From JBBQZU01 sp041749535 (lineage in GTDB: Bacteria; Bacteroidota; Bacteroidia; Flavobacteriales_D; Cryomorphaceae): DNA of 64,000 nucleotides. The stretch covers positions 1 through 64,000 of the forward strand of contig JBGTBE010000083.1 of NCBI GenBank assembly GCA_041749535.1, given 5' to 3'. The position numbers and the translations under genes are program-made. Position 1 is the stretch's first letter. Each line of letters opens with the position of its first letter. A model generated the notes under the pieces. That model searched no databases. It had not been told where the DNA came from and was given only the letters and a program-made list of their open reading frames with translations. This document shows, one piece after another, positions 52,868-63,122 of this stretch.

Positions 52868-55800
52868 TTAAATAATGGTGTTACCCAGAAATACCCTGTT
52901 GCTATCATTTCCGTCCCTGCAATCATGCAATCTCGCTTCAGGATATACACTCTTTAATTCTTCAAATATTTGGAGCAGCTCAACCAGTTTCTGATGCTGC
53001 AAAATTCTATCAGGTTCAGGCTTCGCCAGCTCGGCAAGCCATGCACACCAAGCTGTTTCAAAAATTACCAGTTGCTCATTGGACACCCAGCAAATTTTTA
53101 CCCCAAGGTGAGCAGGTACCTCACGCCTTATGGTGGCTTCCGCAAAACGTCTGAATTCAATACCACTGTTGGCAATACCCGTTTCACCGCTCATTACAAT
53201 CGTTACTCTGAACGAATAGGGATCCTCTTCGCCACACATTGCACAGTCATTCGGTATGCAAACAGAGAGCATTGGATCACCATTCGGAATGCCAGGCGTT
53301 CCGGGAACATTTCCGGGTCGAAATAACAGGTGTTCTACCACATAAATTTTATCGCTGCCTACCAGCTTTCTGCCGAATTCCAAAATTTCATCCCTTACTT
53401 TTTCAGCTTCGGCCTTTGTGTTAAATGCATGCTTTCGGGTTGCAATTATTTCACCTGTGGGATCGGTAAGGTTCACCACCCACTTCTTCACCTTCTTCAC
53501 ATCGAAGCGCGCAGGGTCGCTGATGTACTTTTTTACTTCCTGTATTTCTACCTTTGCTTTCCTTTCACTTTCTGAGAGCACTTCATCAAAATACCTTGTA
53601 CTGCCGCTCAATTGAAGCTTGCCTTCACCGTCCTTCAATCTCCACCGTCGTTCGAAGAACTTTCCATCTATATCATTCTCCTCATACAATTCAAAGTAGC
53701 CAAATGAATTTTCAAGTCCCAGAAGTCTTTTTATCCGCACTTCTAAGCCGGATACATTATCGCTGCTGCAAATTCCATTTTCCAATTTATAATTTATGGC
53801 TTTGGCCCTGTTGGCACTCATAAAAGGCAAATCCTTTAGAAAATTCACTTTATCCCTGATCAACTTCTCATCAGCAAATTTTTTACTGTCACTGTAAGCA
53901 TGGAGCATCAGTGTATATTCATTGAAGTTCTCGGCAAACCTTGCGAGCAAATGATTCAGAAATCGGTTGCGGCGGTCATGAAAAGTATTCTCATCTTCAA
54001 GAAGTGACTGGAGGCTGCCGCTGTTCAGTCCATTGTAAAAATCTTCAATATCAGAAATCTCGGCGGTCCCGAGCACTTTTGAAAAATAGGTTTGTCCTAC
54101 CTTTTGATCAATTGCAAATAATTCTTTTACATGGGTTAATTGACTTAAATAATTTATCAGCATCTGCTCGAAAAACAACAGATATGCTTTCAATTGTTTG
54201 GCTTGCGCTTTTCTTTCCTCGCTGGCGGTAGCCGGCAATCCATAAGTACTCACTCCGTATGTAAGCGGCAGCATATGCTGAACCGGAAAGTAACTTTGAA
54301 GGTCGTAATATTTTCCGGCCGGAACGGTGAGATCATTTTCACCCACATTGTATTGTGGCTGTGCACGCTGACCCTTTATCACCTGCAGGGTGTCATTAAG
54401 CTCGAGCAAGTCGGGCAAAAAAGGCAGTCCATTTTTAAACACCAGGACCTTTGAAGCCTGTATGTACAAACGAGGTTGATGGTTGTCGCTTACTTTCAAC
54501 ATCCAGGGTTCATTTTCAACTAAATTGCCCTCTGTGTTATATTTGGTCAGTACAAAATTGCTAATGGCTTTTACACCGGGTATATCCATCAGCAGGTTTA
54601 TAATGTCAGAAGTATAAATGAATTGTTTCAGGTTACTGGCATCCAACTGATCGTTGTCGATAAAGCCATTGTCAAGTTGAGGCCCTTTGAATATTTCTTC
54701 CACAGGTATTCCGGTATCCATCAACTCCTTCAGCGAATAGAACTTGATGTCGGGGCTCAGATATTGGTCTATTCTATAATAGGCTTCCGCCAAAATTGCT
54801 TCAATATCCGCTTCGGGCGATACTTCCAAATCGGCGCAAACTCCAATATCTTCAACTGGTACCGCCCTGATGCTACAATAATCTTCTGCCAGGTTACGGT
54901 GCTGCTGCAACGTGCTATTTGTAAGTTGCATCACTTCATCAGCACGTTGAATCAACTGAAGGTACTTGCCAAAAATGCCTGAAGGAGAAGCATCTTCCAT
55001 TGCCTGAAAGATGTCCGCAAGTTGAATTACCCTTCGGTCACCATCGTTGCTCAGCCAAACCTTCATGGGTATATCTTCAAAAAGCAGGGTGGCAGTTTCA
55101 GGCAGATTGGCATCGGGCTGATACACTATTTCAATTGTCGCATACACAGGTCTGCGCAATACATTTGGCAGTGCATTGTCAGGGATGTTTACATTGTCAT
55201 TTTTGTTTCCCGAAATGAATTTTACTTCAACTGATTGTAAAACGAAAGCATGTGAGAACAGATCTTTGTATACTTCTTTTTTATCAATCAGGTGCTGCCA
55301 CGAGGGTAGCCTGATTTCGATCATTCCCGGGTTAACATCCACGCCTGCCGTGTAAATAAAATTATGGGTAACCTTCCCGCTGTTCAGGTCGCCGATGCCA
55401 GGTTCATTGTCAAACTCAACCAATACATCGTAAAGCCCTTTGATTGTGATTGGATGTTCATTTTCTGCATATTGCAAAATGCTTTTAGCGCAATTGGCAT
55501 ACAAATACAGGTCCTCACAGGGACATTCCTTGCACGTGAGCCATGCATTTTTTATACCGTCTATATCCACCAGCAATTTTCTGAAATCTGCAGTAGTCCA
55601 TGGGTTCACCGTAAGTATTTCCCTTGCGGTAAAAAATCCCTGTCGTGCAGGATCATCTTTAGGCTCCTGCAAGGTTGGCGATGCGAGCAGATCCTTAATG
55701 TCGAATGAAGTTCTATAGCCCAGATCGGTAATGGCATAACAGAGCAATTCGAGTATGGTGATACCGGGATCGTGAATGTTGTAATCTGTCCAGATAGCAC

Positions 55801-55903
55801 TGCCCAGTTGCTCGATATATTCAAGGCCTTTTTTCCGCAGCCATTCGTAATTGCTACTTTCAGGTAGATCCGGGTGTTTTAATATGGTAGTGCTCTCTGC
55901 CAT
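52868..55903 (-). CDS. Afp12-like baseplate component
   Basis: A 1011-residue protein from the ATG at 55903 (MAESTTILKHPDLPESSNYE). A GTG four codons earlier, overlapping the stop of the preceding gene, is a possible alternative start. The segment EQLGSAIWTDYNIHDPGITILELLCYAITDLGYR is shared with baseplate wedge proteins of gp6/baseplate-J type. The rest is long, mixed alpha/beta. By position after the baseplate-J protein it is the Afp12 equivalent, which forms the wedge linking baseplate to fibres. The gene starts eight bases after the stop of the preceding one. Confidence 0.8.
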   Translation of the reverse strand: MAESTTILKHPDLPESSNYEWLRKKGLEYIEQLGSAIWTDYNIHDPGITILELLCYAITDLGYRTSFDIKDLLASPTLQEPKDDPARQGFFTAREILTVNPWTTADFRKLLVDIDGIKNAWLTCKECPCEDLYLYANCAKSILQYAENEHPITIKGLYDVLVEFDNEPGIGDLNSGKVTHNFIYTAGVDVNPGMIEIRLPSWQHLIDKKEVYKDLFSHAFVLQSVEVKFISGNKNDNVNIPDNALPNVLRRPVYATIEIVYQPDANLPETATLLFEDIPMKVWLSNDGDRRVIQLADIFQAMEDASPSGIFGKYLQLIQRADEVMQLTNSTLQQHRNLAEDYCSIRAVPVEDIGVCADLEVSPEADIEAILAEAYYRIDQYLSPDIKFYSLKELMDTGIPVEEIFKGPQLDNGFIDNDQLDASNLKQFIYTSDIINLLMDIPGVKAISNFVLTKYNTEGNLVENEPWMLKVSDNHQPRLYIQASKVLVFKNGLPFLPDLLELNDTLQVIKGQRAQPQYNVGENDLTVPAGKYYDLQSYFPVQHMLPLTYGVSTYGLPATASEERKAQAKQLKAYLLFFEQMLINYLSQLTHVKELFAIDQKVGQTYFSKVLGTAEISDIEDFYNGLNSGSLQSLLEDENTFHDRRNRFLNHLLARFAENFNEYTLMLHAYSDSKKFADEKLIRDKVNFLKDLPFMSANRAKAINYKLENGICSSDNVSGLEVRIKRLLGLENSFGYFELYEENDIDGKFFERRWRLKDGEGKLQLSGSTRYFDEVLSESERKAKVEIQEVKKYISDPARFDVKKVKKWVVNLTDPTGEIIATRKHAFNTKAEAEKVRDEILEFGRKLVGSDKIYVVEHLLFRPGNVPGTPGIPNGDPMLSVCIPNDCAMCGEEDPYSFRVTIVMSGETGIANSGIEFRRFAEATIRREVPAHLGVKICWVSNEQLVIFETAWCAWLAELAKPEPDRILQHQKLVELLQIFEELKSVYPEARLHDCRDGNDSNRVFLGNTII

Positions 55904-55911
55904 AATTTCAA

Positions 55912-58900
55912 TCACTTTTCATTACTACTTACCTGTTGTGTTGCTTTCAGCCCTTCACATTCAGACACCCCTGCATTACTGCCCGCCAATATCTCTTCCA
56001 CCTCATGCTTAGATGCCGGAGCCGAAACCAGAATGCATTTTGCATAGCTGGCGCTAATTACATCATTATCCGGACTTACCACCACGCCGTACGCATCCTT
56101 ATGTTCCATCACCACATCTGTAATGAAATCCACATAAGGTCGTTCTTCAATAAAATTGATAAGCACCGATTTATATACTTTGCCGCCAAAACTGATATCC
56201 TCACCTCCATTTACCCAGGGGGATAAAAAGGCAGTAATTTCTTCCCTGAGTTTGTTGGCATAAATGGTAAAATCATCAAAACCCTTCGCCAGCCTCAATT
56301 TGAATTTCAACCTCACTTCTTCAAAATCAGGATTTACAACATGCAACTTGACATGGCAGGAAGTTCTTTTCTTCAAAAAAGCCTCAATGGCTTTTAACAT
56401 TGCCTGACTTGTATATGGTTTCAAGGGATTGATATCATTTCGCTTCCGCAAATCAGGAATCGTAATAATAGTGACATGTCCCGGCAAAAGTTCATTGTAC
56501 TCTGCGTCCACACTTTTTGTATGGTTCAGGCATTTTACTTTGTGAATAAGTGGAAATTCTTCCAACACCAAATGCTCATAATCCCAGATGGTTATCGCCC
56601 TTGCTTTGTGACGAAGCCGCTCGCTTACACGTACATAAAAAGCATTGCTACTTTCGCTGCCTCTTCCGCCAAATGATCCGTAGGGTTGCTCAAGTTTTTT
56701 AATGGCCGCCTGCGGAATTTTAAGTTTGCTGATGGTGCCTGCAGGCAATGCATTATTCAAAAAGTCTCGGGCATTGTTGTGATCTTCAAATTGTGCTATT
56801 GCTGCCTGTGCATGCACGCCAATGAGCTTGCATACCGCATCCACTTTGCTCTCTACCGAAGCCCTTATCCAGAGCATTTCAGGAGGTAACATGGTATTTT
56901 GCAAGGATGCACCGGCAGGAATGATAAAAGTGATAATTCCGGATTGTATCAAACCATGGGTCTGATCATTTACGGACTGCTTGTCAAAATCAATCCATTT
57001 ATTCCCCGCCAAAAAGCTCCAAAAAATATGCGGATTCGGTTTGCTGATGGTTGGGTCGGCTGTGCCATCCATCACCTGCCACAACACATTTACCGATTGC
57101 CTTCCCACTAAATCTTTAAAACCAATATAAAACTCGCCCTGATGCTTTACAGTTGTCCCTCCCTCCTTGTGTCTGAATTGCGGAAATAAATAATGCGATA
57201 ATTCATTTGAAAGATTTCTATGCTGTTCTGCTTCTCCAAAAGGATAGAGATGGAAGAAAGTGGCTGGACGACCATTGTATTTCGTTTCATCGCTATCGTT
57301 GATGTTTACCACATCGCTGGTAGCAGAATAACTGATATAGAGCGATTGAATAACGGGCGTGTAGGGTTCAGAAGGTTCGGATGGCGGCTCTCCAATAGCC
57401 AGGCCAATCAGATAAATTGAATAGGCCTTTAAATAGTCATCATAACCAAAACCATCATTGAGCGCAAAGCGCATAAACCCATTTATGGCTTTCGCGCCAA
57501 AGGGAGAGTATTCATTATCAAACGGAACGATGGCACCAGCCGGTATAGCTTGCGCGGATGCACTGAATATTTTTACATGCTGCTCATTGCTGTCTAAGAT
57601 TTTCTGAGCTGAATTCTCGTCTCCCCAAACACCTCCTGCTAAAAAACCAAATTTTGTACTGGGGTAATTGTCGCCAAATGCACCAACAACCATACCCCCA
57701 TCAATTGACTTAAACTTTACATCTCCTGATGATTTTAAATATCTACCCGCCCCAGAAGTATATTGAATAGCTTCAGGGTCAAACTCACTTAAACCCGCCC
57801 ATTCAATATTCAGTTGAATCTTTGCATTCTTTTTGGTGAAAATTTCCCTACTACCCAACACGAAAGCAGCATCTTTCTTGGGCTGTGCACCAAAGGGCAT
57901 AAATGGTTTTGAAGGATCTACCACGCCCGCATCAGTGCTTATTTGTATGTTTTTAACCCCCTGTTGGTTAAAGTCATTTGAAGGCATTCCAACTTCTACT
58001 GCTATTTCATACTTTATTAAAGTCAAATCGCGTAGCGCGTTGTACCCGTATGCCAATCCTTCGGCGTTGCGCAAAATCATTTTTATTACCGGCACTGCAA
58101 CCCCGAAGGTACCACCATGTACCTCTGCATTGTAATTGGAAATAGGTGGCTCCCCGCCGGAAAGTGTGAAGGTAATTTCAACGCATTCCGTTGTATCGCC
58201 AAGACGCTTGTTCAAACTCTCTATTTCAGGTTCCGCACTTATTTTGTACCATTCCTTTTCAGTGGTCAGGTAGATGTCAAGACTTATATTTTCTAAGGCC
58301 GCATTATTATTTGTGTCGAGCCTGATCATAATTTTCCTTTCACCTTCCTGCAGGTAGAGGTAATGACTGGCTATTGCAAATCCAATTTCTGCCTTGGCCA
58401 TCCGGATATCAAACAGATCACCCTCGCTATAAATTTTATTGGCGAAGGGATGCCATTCTTTATTGGTCGTTTCAAGCTCGGCCCCCACTCCATCGCTGCT
58501 GTTGATCACTGGTGCGGCATACATCCTGCCATCAAATGCAGGCCCATCGTCTGCTTCACCAATATACACTGCGCGCATATCCGCCACCTTTGCCTTGTTA
58601 AATGTGGTCTCGTGATTCAGCGCATAGCTAACATCCTTTGCTTCGCTATCCTTTCCCGCTTTCAGCAAAGTGCCTTTGTAAAGCAAATAATCTTCTACAG
58701 TTTTATTAAGCGTTATCAGCAGGTGCGCCTGATTTGGGATTGCCGCTTTGGGCTTGAGTTGTAGTACATCTTTATAGTAAAAATCAAGATGCCTTTTGGT
58801 AAGCGTATTGATTTCATTCTGTGCAGTGCGGAATAACTTCAAAAAGGTCAGAAACAAGGTGTAATGTGCTGCGTGGCCATTGCGCGATTCCAATGCGGTG

Positions 58901-59733
58901 AGCAATTCCTTCTCAGCTACTTTAACCATGCGGCTGTACCCGCTTAAAAAAACATCAAACACCCCCGCAAACAAGTTGTGATTGGCTGCAAAAAACAATT
59001 GCATAAATGCATCGGGGTCATTGCCATAAACGCTTGTTTCGGCTCTTATACTATCGTAGTACTCTTCCCAAGTATTAAAAGTGCCGGCATTTTTCACCCA
59101 CCAAGCCGAACTGAGTTTTCTTGTTATTACAATCTCTTCAGCGCTCAAAACAGGTATGCCAATAACCTTCAGAGTAGTGAGATCACCCGGTTGCAACAGA
59201 ACCTTTATCGGTGCTCCTTCCGGAAGTACATTCGGTTTGTAATAGGACAGCAGCCGGTGTAAAGCCGGCGCAAGCTTTGATTGGATGAGGTTCTCAATAG
59301 TTGCCCGGAATGTCTCTTTTGGGGCTATCAGTTTCAGATATTCATCCAGGGCGTAGGCAAATGAAAGAATGATGCTGAAGAGTTCATGCATGGTTGCTTT
59401 GGCCGCTTCAGGTTCTGATTTATGTACATCATCTTTTAAATAATCAAAGCGCTCTTTGATGGAGCGCCTGTAAGCATCAACATCCTGCACGGCAATGTTT
59501 CCCAGTATTGAGGTGAATTCAGTACTAAAGAATAATGCCCAATTTCCTTTTATAGCATTGGAAGGATCGGTATAATTCAGATACTCTCCATAAGCACGTG
59601 CAAATACGATCCAGTCGGCGAAGGTTTTTTCATCCACCTGCACGTAATCCTTTTGCATACCCGGTAGCAGACGGTCGTTTTGTGCCGTGCCCTTGTGTTG
59701 CAATGGATTCTTTTGGTCGTTGCAGTTTGCCAT
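55912..59733 (-). CDS. Baseplate-J (Afp11-like) protein
   Basis: A 1273-residue protein, the Afp11/gp6-like baseplate wedge. Its C-terminal 300 residues carry the baseplate-J core (SFGGRGSESSNAFYVRVSERLRHKARAITIWDYE, then HLVLEEFPLIHKVKCLNHTKS). The N-terminal region (KDYVQVDEKTFADWIVFARAYGEYLNY) matches the long-form Afp11 family. The start is one base from the gp25-like stop and the stop lies eight bases before the Afp12-like start, so the wedge genes are tightly coupled. Confidence 0.85.
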   Translation of the reverse strand: MANCNDQKNPLQHKGTAQNDRLLPGMQKDYVQVDEKTFADWIVFARAYGEYLNYTDPSNAIKGNWALFFSTEFTSILGNIAVQDVDAYRRSIKERFDYLKDDVHKSEPEAAKATMHELFSIILSFAYALDEYLKLIAPKETFRATIENLIQSKLAPALHRLLSYYKPNVLPEGAPIKVLLQPGDLTTLKVIGIPVLSAEEIVITRKLSSAWWVKNAGTFNTWEEYYDSIRAETSVYGNDPDAFMQLFFAANHNLFAGVFDVFLSGYSRMVKVAEKELLTALESRNGHAAHYTLFLTFLKLFRTAQNEINTLTKRHLDFYYKDVLQLKPKAAIPNQAHLLITLNKTVEDYLLYKGTLLKAGKDSEAKDVSYALNHETTFNKAKVADMRAVYIGEADDGPAFDGRMYAAPVINSSDGVGAELETTNKEWHPFANKIYSEGDLFDIRMAKAEIGFAIASHYLYLQEGERKIMIRLDTNNNAALENISLDIYLTTEKEWYKISAEPEIESLNKRLGDTTECVEITFTLSGGEPPISNYNAEVHGGTFGVAVPVIKMILRNAEGLAYGYNALRDLTLIKYEIAVEVGMPSNDFNQQGVKNIQISTDAGVVDPSKPFMPFGAQPKKDAAFVLGSREIFTKKNAKIQLNIEWAGLSEFDPEAIQYTSGAGRYLKSSGDVKFKSIDGGMVVGAFGDNYPSTKFGFLAGGVWGDENSAQKILDSNEQHVKIFSASAQAIPAGAIVPFDNEYSPFGAKAINGFMRFALNDGFGYDDYLKAYSIYLIGLAIGEPPSEPSEPYTPVIQSLYISYSATSDVVNINDSDETKYNGRPATFFHLYPFGEAEQHRNLSNELSHYLFPQFRHKEGGTTVKHQGEFYIGFKDLVGRQSVNVLWQVMDGTADPTISKPNPHIFWSFLAGNKWIDFDKQSVNDQTHGLIQSGIITFIIPAGASLQNTMLPPEMLWIRASVESKVDAVCKLIGVHAQAAIAQFEDHNNARDFLNNALPAGTISKLKIPQAAIKKLEQPYGSFGGRGSESSNAFYVRVSERLRHKARAITIWDYEHLVLEEFPLIHKVKCLNHTKSVDAEYNELLPGHVTIITIPDLRKRNDINPLKPYTSQAMLKAIEAFLKKRTSCHVKLHVVNPDFEEVRLKFKLRLAKGFDDFTIYANKLREEITAFLSPWVNGGEDISFGGKVYKSVLINFIEERPYVDFITDVVMEHKDAYGVVVSPDNDVISASYAKCILVSAPASKHEVEEILAGSNAGVSECEGLKATQQVSSNEK

Positions 59734-59734
59734 A

Positions 59735-60184
59735 TCAATTTCCCAGTGGATGGTTGCCGGTTAATAAGTCAAGTTCAGTGCCCTCTTTTTTATAGAAAGG
59801 AAAAACGAAATTGAACCGAGAGTTGGTGGAAGGAACAACATATTCGATTTCTACCAATACCTCACCTGCCAGTTCGTTCTGTGTATTGATCGCAATTTTT
59901 TCTGCTTTTATGCGTGGTTCAAAAAACAGGATAGCAGTTTTTATGCGATCGATGATAATCGTTTTGGTGCCGGTATCGAGTGATTCAAAAACCAGGTCTT
60001 CCATATTACATCCATAGCGGGGTTGCATAATTCGCTCGCCTATACTGGTGGTGAGCAGTATCTGCAAACTTTTTTCAATGTCCTCTACTTTTTCGGTCAT
60101 GAGTACCTGCTTCAACTCTTTGTTGAAACTGGGAGGAAAACTCCAACCCCTGCCGAGAAAATTATTTTGCTGATCAAAAGGCAT
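59735..60184 (-). CDS. gp25-like baseplate protein (Afp9)
   Basis: A 149-residue GPW/gp25 family protein: FLGRGWSFPPSF start, then KSLQILLTTSIGERIMQPRYGC and LVEIEYVVPSTNSRFNFVFPFY. gp25 homologues nucleate the sheath on the baseplate wedge. It lies between PAAR (7 bp) and the baseplate-J gene (1 bp); in the AFP operon the gp25 gene precedes PAAR, so the two are swapped here. Confidence 0.9.
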   Translation of the reverse strand: MPFDQQNNFLGRGWSFPPSFNKELKQVLMTEKVEDIEKSLQILLTTSIGERIMQPRYGCNMEDLVFESLDTGTKTIIIDRIKTAILFFEPRIKAEKIAINTQNELAGEVLVEIEYVVPSTNSRFNFVFPFYKKEGTELDLLTGNHPLGN

Positions 60185-60191
60185 AATCTCT

Positions 60192-60479
60192 TTAATTAAT
60201 ATTTACCGTTGGGCAACCTGCTACGATGGTGCCTCCATGTGCAGTACTGTCTCCCATTCTTGCAGCCGGCATACCACCTATCATTACTGTACCCGATCCG
60301 GCAATGATGCTATCAGGTGGTCCCGAGCAGGTGAGCATATCGCCCACCTTAGCGGCAGGTTGTCCTCCAACCATCACGGTAGGTGCACCGGGTGGAATTA
60401 TCGGGCCTCCTACTTGTGGTACAGTGCCCGTTACCAATGGGCATACATGCATATCTCCTACTCTTGCTGCTAATGGCAT
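60192..60479 (-). CDS. PAAR tip protein (Afp10)
   Basis: A 95-residue PAAR-repeat protein that sharpens the spike tip. It shows the glycine- and proline-rich repeats VGDMHVC, GQPAAKVGDMLTC and GGMPAARMGDSTAHGG, with His and Cys residues (HVC, LTC, AHGG, GCPTV) placed to bind a zinc ion. There is no C-terminal extension, so it carries no toxin of its own. Confidence 0.92.
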   Translation of the reverse strand: MPLAARVGDMHVCPLVTGTVPQVGGPIIPPGAPTVMVGGQPAAKVGDMLTCSGPPDSIIAGSGTVMIGGMPAARMGDSTAHGGTIVAGCPTVNIN

Positions 60480-60504
60480 ATTTGAAAATTTTATTTCACG
60501 ATTA

Positions 60505-62256
60505 TTAATTCAGGTTTACCATACTTCCCTTCACATTCGTAACACCACCACTTGAAATTTCAGCACCTGCTCCACCTTCTACTTTGGTTTGCGCACCCCC
60601 TTTCAGGTCAGCATTGCTACCGGCCTCTACTTTGAAATTCGATGCGGCTTTAATATTGATGTCTTTAATGCTTTCTATAGTAATTCCACTTTCGTTCATG
60701 GTAATTTTATTTCCATGCATATCCTCAAGGTGAACCTTCTTTGCATCTTCATCGATCAGCACTTTATGACCTCCAGGTGTTTCAATGCTGATGCTTTTCT
60801 TATCATCATTAAAGATCATTTTCATTTTACTCCTGCTCTGGTATCCTTTCTCATGGTTATCATCGGCCGAAGGAAGATGGGCGGGCAGCGCACTGCTGTG
60901 CAGCATGCCCAGCACGATGCCATGCCTGGGGTCGTTGTTGATAAATCCCAATACTACTTCATCGTCTATTTCCGGCCTGAAAATCATCCCTCTTTCATTG
61001 CCCGCATCCATGGCACTGATCCGGCACCATGCCCCCTCATCCTGGTTGTGAATGACCGGTACACGCACTTTGATTCTGTCCTCACCATCGGGGTCTCCCT
61101 CCAGCGCCGTCACCTTACCCACCTGCAATCCTTGTATTGCAGGCAACAAGCCACCGGCAAGTGGTTGCTGCACATTGTAGCGTTGTGCAAACCATTCAGG
61201 GTTTATACCAAACTGAATGCTCGTTTGCCAGTTCCCATTTTCAAATTGATGCCGAACTCCCGTTACAAACAGTTTGCCTTCAAACCGCTCTCCCACCCCC
61301 TGCAATTGAATAAGTTTGCCCGGTAATACATCCGTGGTACCATCAATTTTTACCTGCCCCCTGATTTTAGCCAGGCGGTGTTTCATCATTTTGGCGTTCA
61401 CCCATTGCTGTAGTTCGGGCTCCTCCACTTTGCCACTGTGGTAAAGGGTAAATTCACTTTCATTTAAAACTCCGGCAAGAGTCGCTGAATTCAGGTTACC
61501 CGCATCTGGCACCCCTGAATCGTCCGCTTCTACATCATTGAGCAATTCCTGGTCTGAATAGTTCCACATACTGCCTTTTACCGCTTTGTACTGCAGCCTG
61601 GCATCAATTTCAGCGTCGAGCTCATGTATGGTGGCACCATACTGTATCGTCAGCACAGGAGCTTCAGAAAAGACCGGTTTGCCAATGGTGATCTTGTTGT
61701 CATTGGCTATACAAAGCATACCTGTCACATCGGCACGGCACAATAAGAAATCCCAATCGGTGCTGTTGTATTGCACCATTTGATTGTGTGTGATGGATGT
61801 AGCCTCTACTTCCTTATCTAATCCATAGGAATCAATCAACTCTTCCATAATTTCACCATCACTGGCATCGGAATAATATTTGCTTTTACATGCAGCTGTC
61901 ATCTTTGCTGCTTTATCTCTGCATTCAATAATGAGTATCGAGCCTGTTTTCCGGGTTTTAATGCCGTGTTTTATTACAATGCCTTTGAAAGCTGTCTCCA
62001 CACTTCCCTGGTATCCGAGTTTAATTTCTATTTCTTTCCCGGGCTCAAAAGCGGGTTGGTTGCTCACGTCAAAACTCTGGCTGGCGGGGTCGCCATCGGC
62101 AAACAAAATGGTAGCCGAAGGAATTCGGTTTACTTCTTTATGAATGATTACTGAAAGCAGATGCCAGGTTTGAGAAATTTCGGTTCCTTCCGAAAGAATC
62201 AATGCTGAAACAACAGTTTTTGGCCGGTCTGATGGTATGGTGCGTTCGTTGGCCAT
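60505..62256 (-). CDS. VgrG-like spike protein (Afp8)
   Basis: A 583-residue VgrG/gp27-gp5-like spike. The N-terminal gp27-like part (SEGTEISQTWHLLSVIIHKEVN) leads to a gp5 OB-fold (GKVTALEGDPDGEDRIKVRVPV, EGAWCRISAMDAGNERGMIFRPEIDDEVVLGF) and a beta-helix with repeated glycine/valine rungs (NIKAASNFKVEAGSNADLKG). It trimerises and receives the PAAR cap encoded next. No extra effector domain is present. The gene starts two bases after the LysM gene stop. Confidence 0.9.
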   Translation of the reverse strand: MANERTIPSDRPKTVVSALILSEGTEISQTWHLLSVIIHKEVNRIPSATILFADGDPASQSFDVSNQPAFEPGKEIEIKLGYQGSVETAFKGIVIKHGIKTRKTGSILIIECRDKAAKMTAACKSKYYSDASDGEIMEELIDSYGLDKEVEATSITHNQMVQYNSTDWDFLLCRADVTGMLCIANDNKITIGKPVFSEAPVLTIQYGATIHELDAEIDARLQYKAVKGSMWNYSDQELLNDVEADDSGVPDAGNLNSATLAGVLNESEFTLYHSGKVEEPELQQWVNAKMMKHRLAKIRGQVKIDGTTDVLPGKLIQLQGVGERFEGKLFVTGVRHQFENGNWQTSIQFGINPEWFAQRYNVQQPLAGGLLPAIQGLQVGKVTALEGDPDGEDRIKVRVPVIHNQDEGAWCRISAMDAGNERGMIFRPEIDDEVVLGFINNDPRHGIVLGMLHSSALPAHLPSADDNHEKGYQSRSKMKMIFNDDKKSISIETPGGHKVLIDEDAKKVHLEDMHGNKITMNESGITIESIKDINIKAASNFKVEAGSNADLKGGAQTKVEGGAGAEISSGGVTNVKGSMVNLN

Positions 62257-62258
62257 AT

Positions 62259-62942
62259 CTACTGTTGGTTGGTCTTGGCGATTGGCGGGAAAAAAATTTC
62301 CTGTCCTGCTTCAAGGTTTATGAAGTTTACAATATTATTCGCGCGGGCCACCTGCAAATAATATTTTGAATGGCCATAAATGCGGTAACACATCAATGGC
62401 AACGTATCACCCTGTTTTACTACCCGGTAATGTGTCAAATCAGGACTTTCAGGTGCCTCTTGCGCAACCCTGAGCTCTTCCTCCTTCATTTCCCTGATAG
62501 AAACCTTGCACAGGGCGCGTACAGGTTTTCCATCGGGATTAAAGAGCTTGTATGAAATATTCAGGTGTACACATATGCCCTTCATAATCAAAGTGCCCCA
62601 CACAAACGCGAAAAACTTAGGCCGATGGATTTCGCTTTTGTAGCCCATTAAAAACTCCTTAAAGCTGTCAATGTCTGCTGAAATATCTTCTTTTGGATTC
62701 TGGTCTATGATGCCGGTATTGTCAAACAGAATTTCAAAGGTTAATTCCTCAGGTGGCTTCAATTTAAACCTTGGCAGAGTGGCTGTCGTTCCAGCTGCTT
62801 GCCCGTTTTCAAATTCCATTTTTATATCCTGGGTGTAATTCTCTGGATTCATCATAACAAAAAATGGTTCACCCACCTGCTTTTCGCAAGCAGGATCACT
62901 GTAGGCAACAATCTTAAGTTTTTCAAATTTACCCAATAGCAT
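62259..62942 (-). CDS. LysM baseplate hub protein (Afp7)
   Basis: A 227-residue protein. The ATG at 62942 (MLLGKFEKLKIVAYSD) is chosen because the in-frame region upstream is the end of the DUF5908 gene. The N-terminal part (VMMNPENYTQDIKMEF, LTFEILFDNTGII) is the eCIS/phage tube-initiator family. A LysM motif closes the protein (YRVVKQGDTLPLMCYRIYG, ARANNIVNFINLEAGQEIFF). Afp7 homologues join the spike to the tube. The start is one base from the DUF5908 stop. Confidence 0.88.
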   Translation of the reverse strand: MLLGKFEKLKIVAYSDPACEKQVGEPFFVMMNPENYTQDIKMEFENGQAAGTTATLPRFKLKPPEELTFEILFDNTGIIDQNPKEDISADIDSFKEFLMGYKSEIHRPKFFAFVWGTLIMKGICVHLNISYKLFNPDGKPVRALCKVSIREMKEEELRVAQEAPESPDLTHYRVVKQGDTLPLMCYRIYGHSKYYLQVARANNIVNFINLEAGQEIFFPPIAKTNQQ

Positions 62943-62943
62943 A

Positions 62944-63111
62944 TCAACGCTCCTTTTTATTTTCAATAATCTGCAACACCTGTTCCACGGCCTCCCGAAT
63001 CAAAGCTTCTTTCTGCTCTGCATTATCAGCCGTATTGCTACCCTGAACCTGACCGGAGCGTTCCTGGTTTACATTTATTTTAATGCTTAACTCTCTTATC
63101 TCAATTGGCAT
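62944..63111 (-). CDS. DUF5908 eCIS micro-protein (Afp6-like)
   Basis: A 55-residue gene between the tube and LysM genes, below common length cut-offs. It begins MPIEIRELSIKINVNQ and ends in a helix (LIREAVEQVLQIIENKKER). The opening matches DUF5908, a small protein consistently found at this position in eCIS operons and equivalent to Afp6. Spacing is 11 bp after the tube gene and one base before the LysM gene. Its structural role is uncertain; in related particles it may be a small baseplate or tube part. Confidence 0.82.
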   Translation of the reverse strand: MPIEIRELSIKINVNQERSGQVQGSNTADNAEQKEALIREAVEQVLQIIENKKER

Positions 63112-63122
63112 AGATCAAATAA

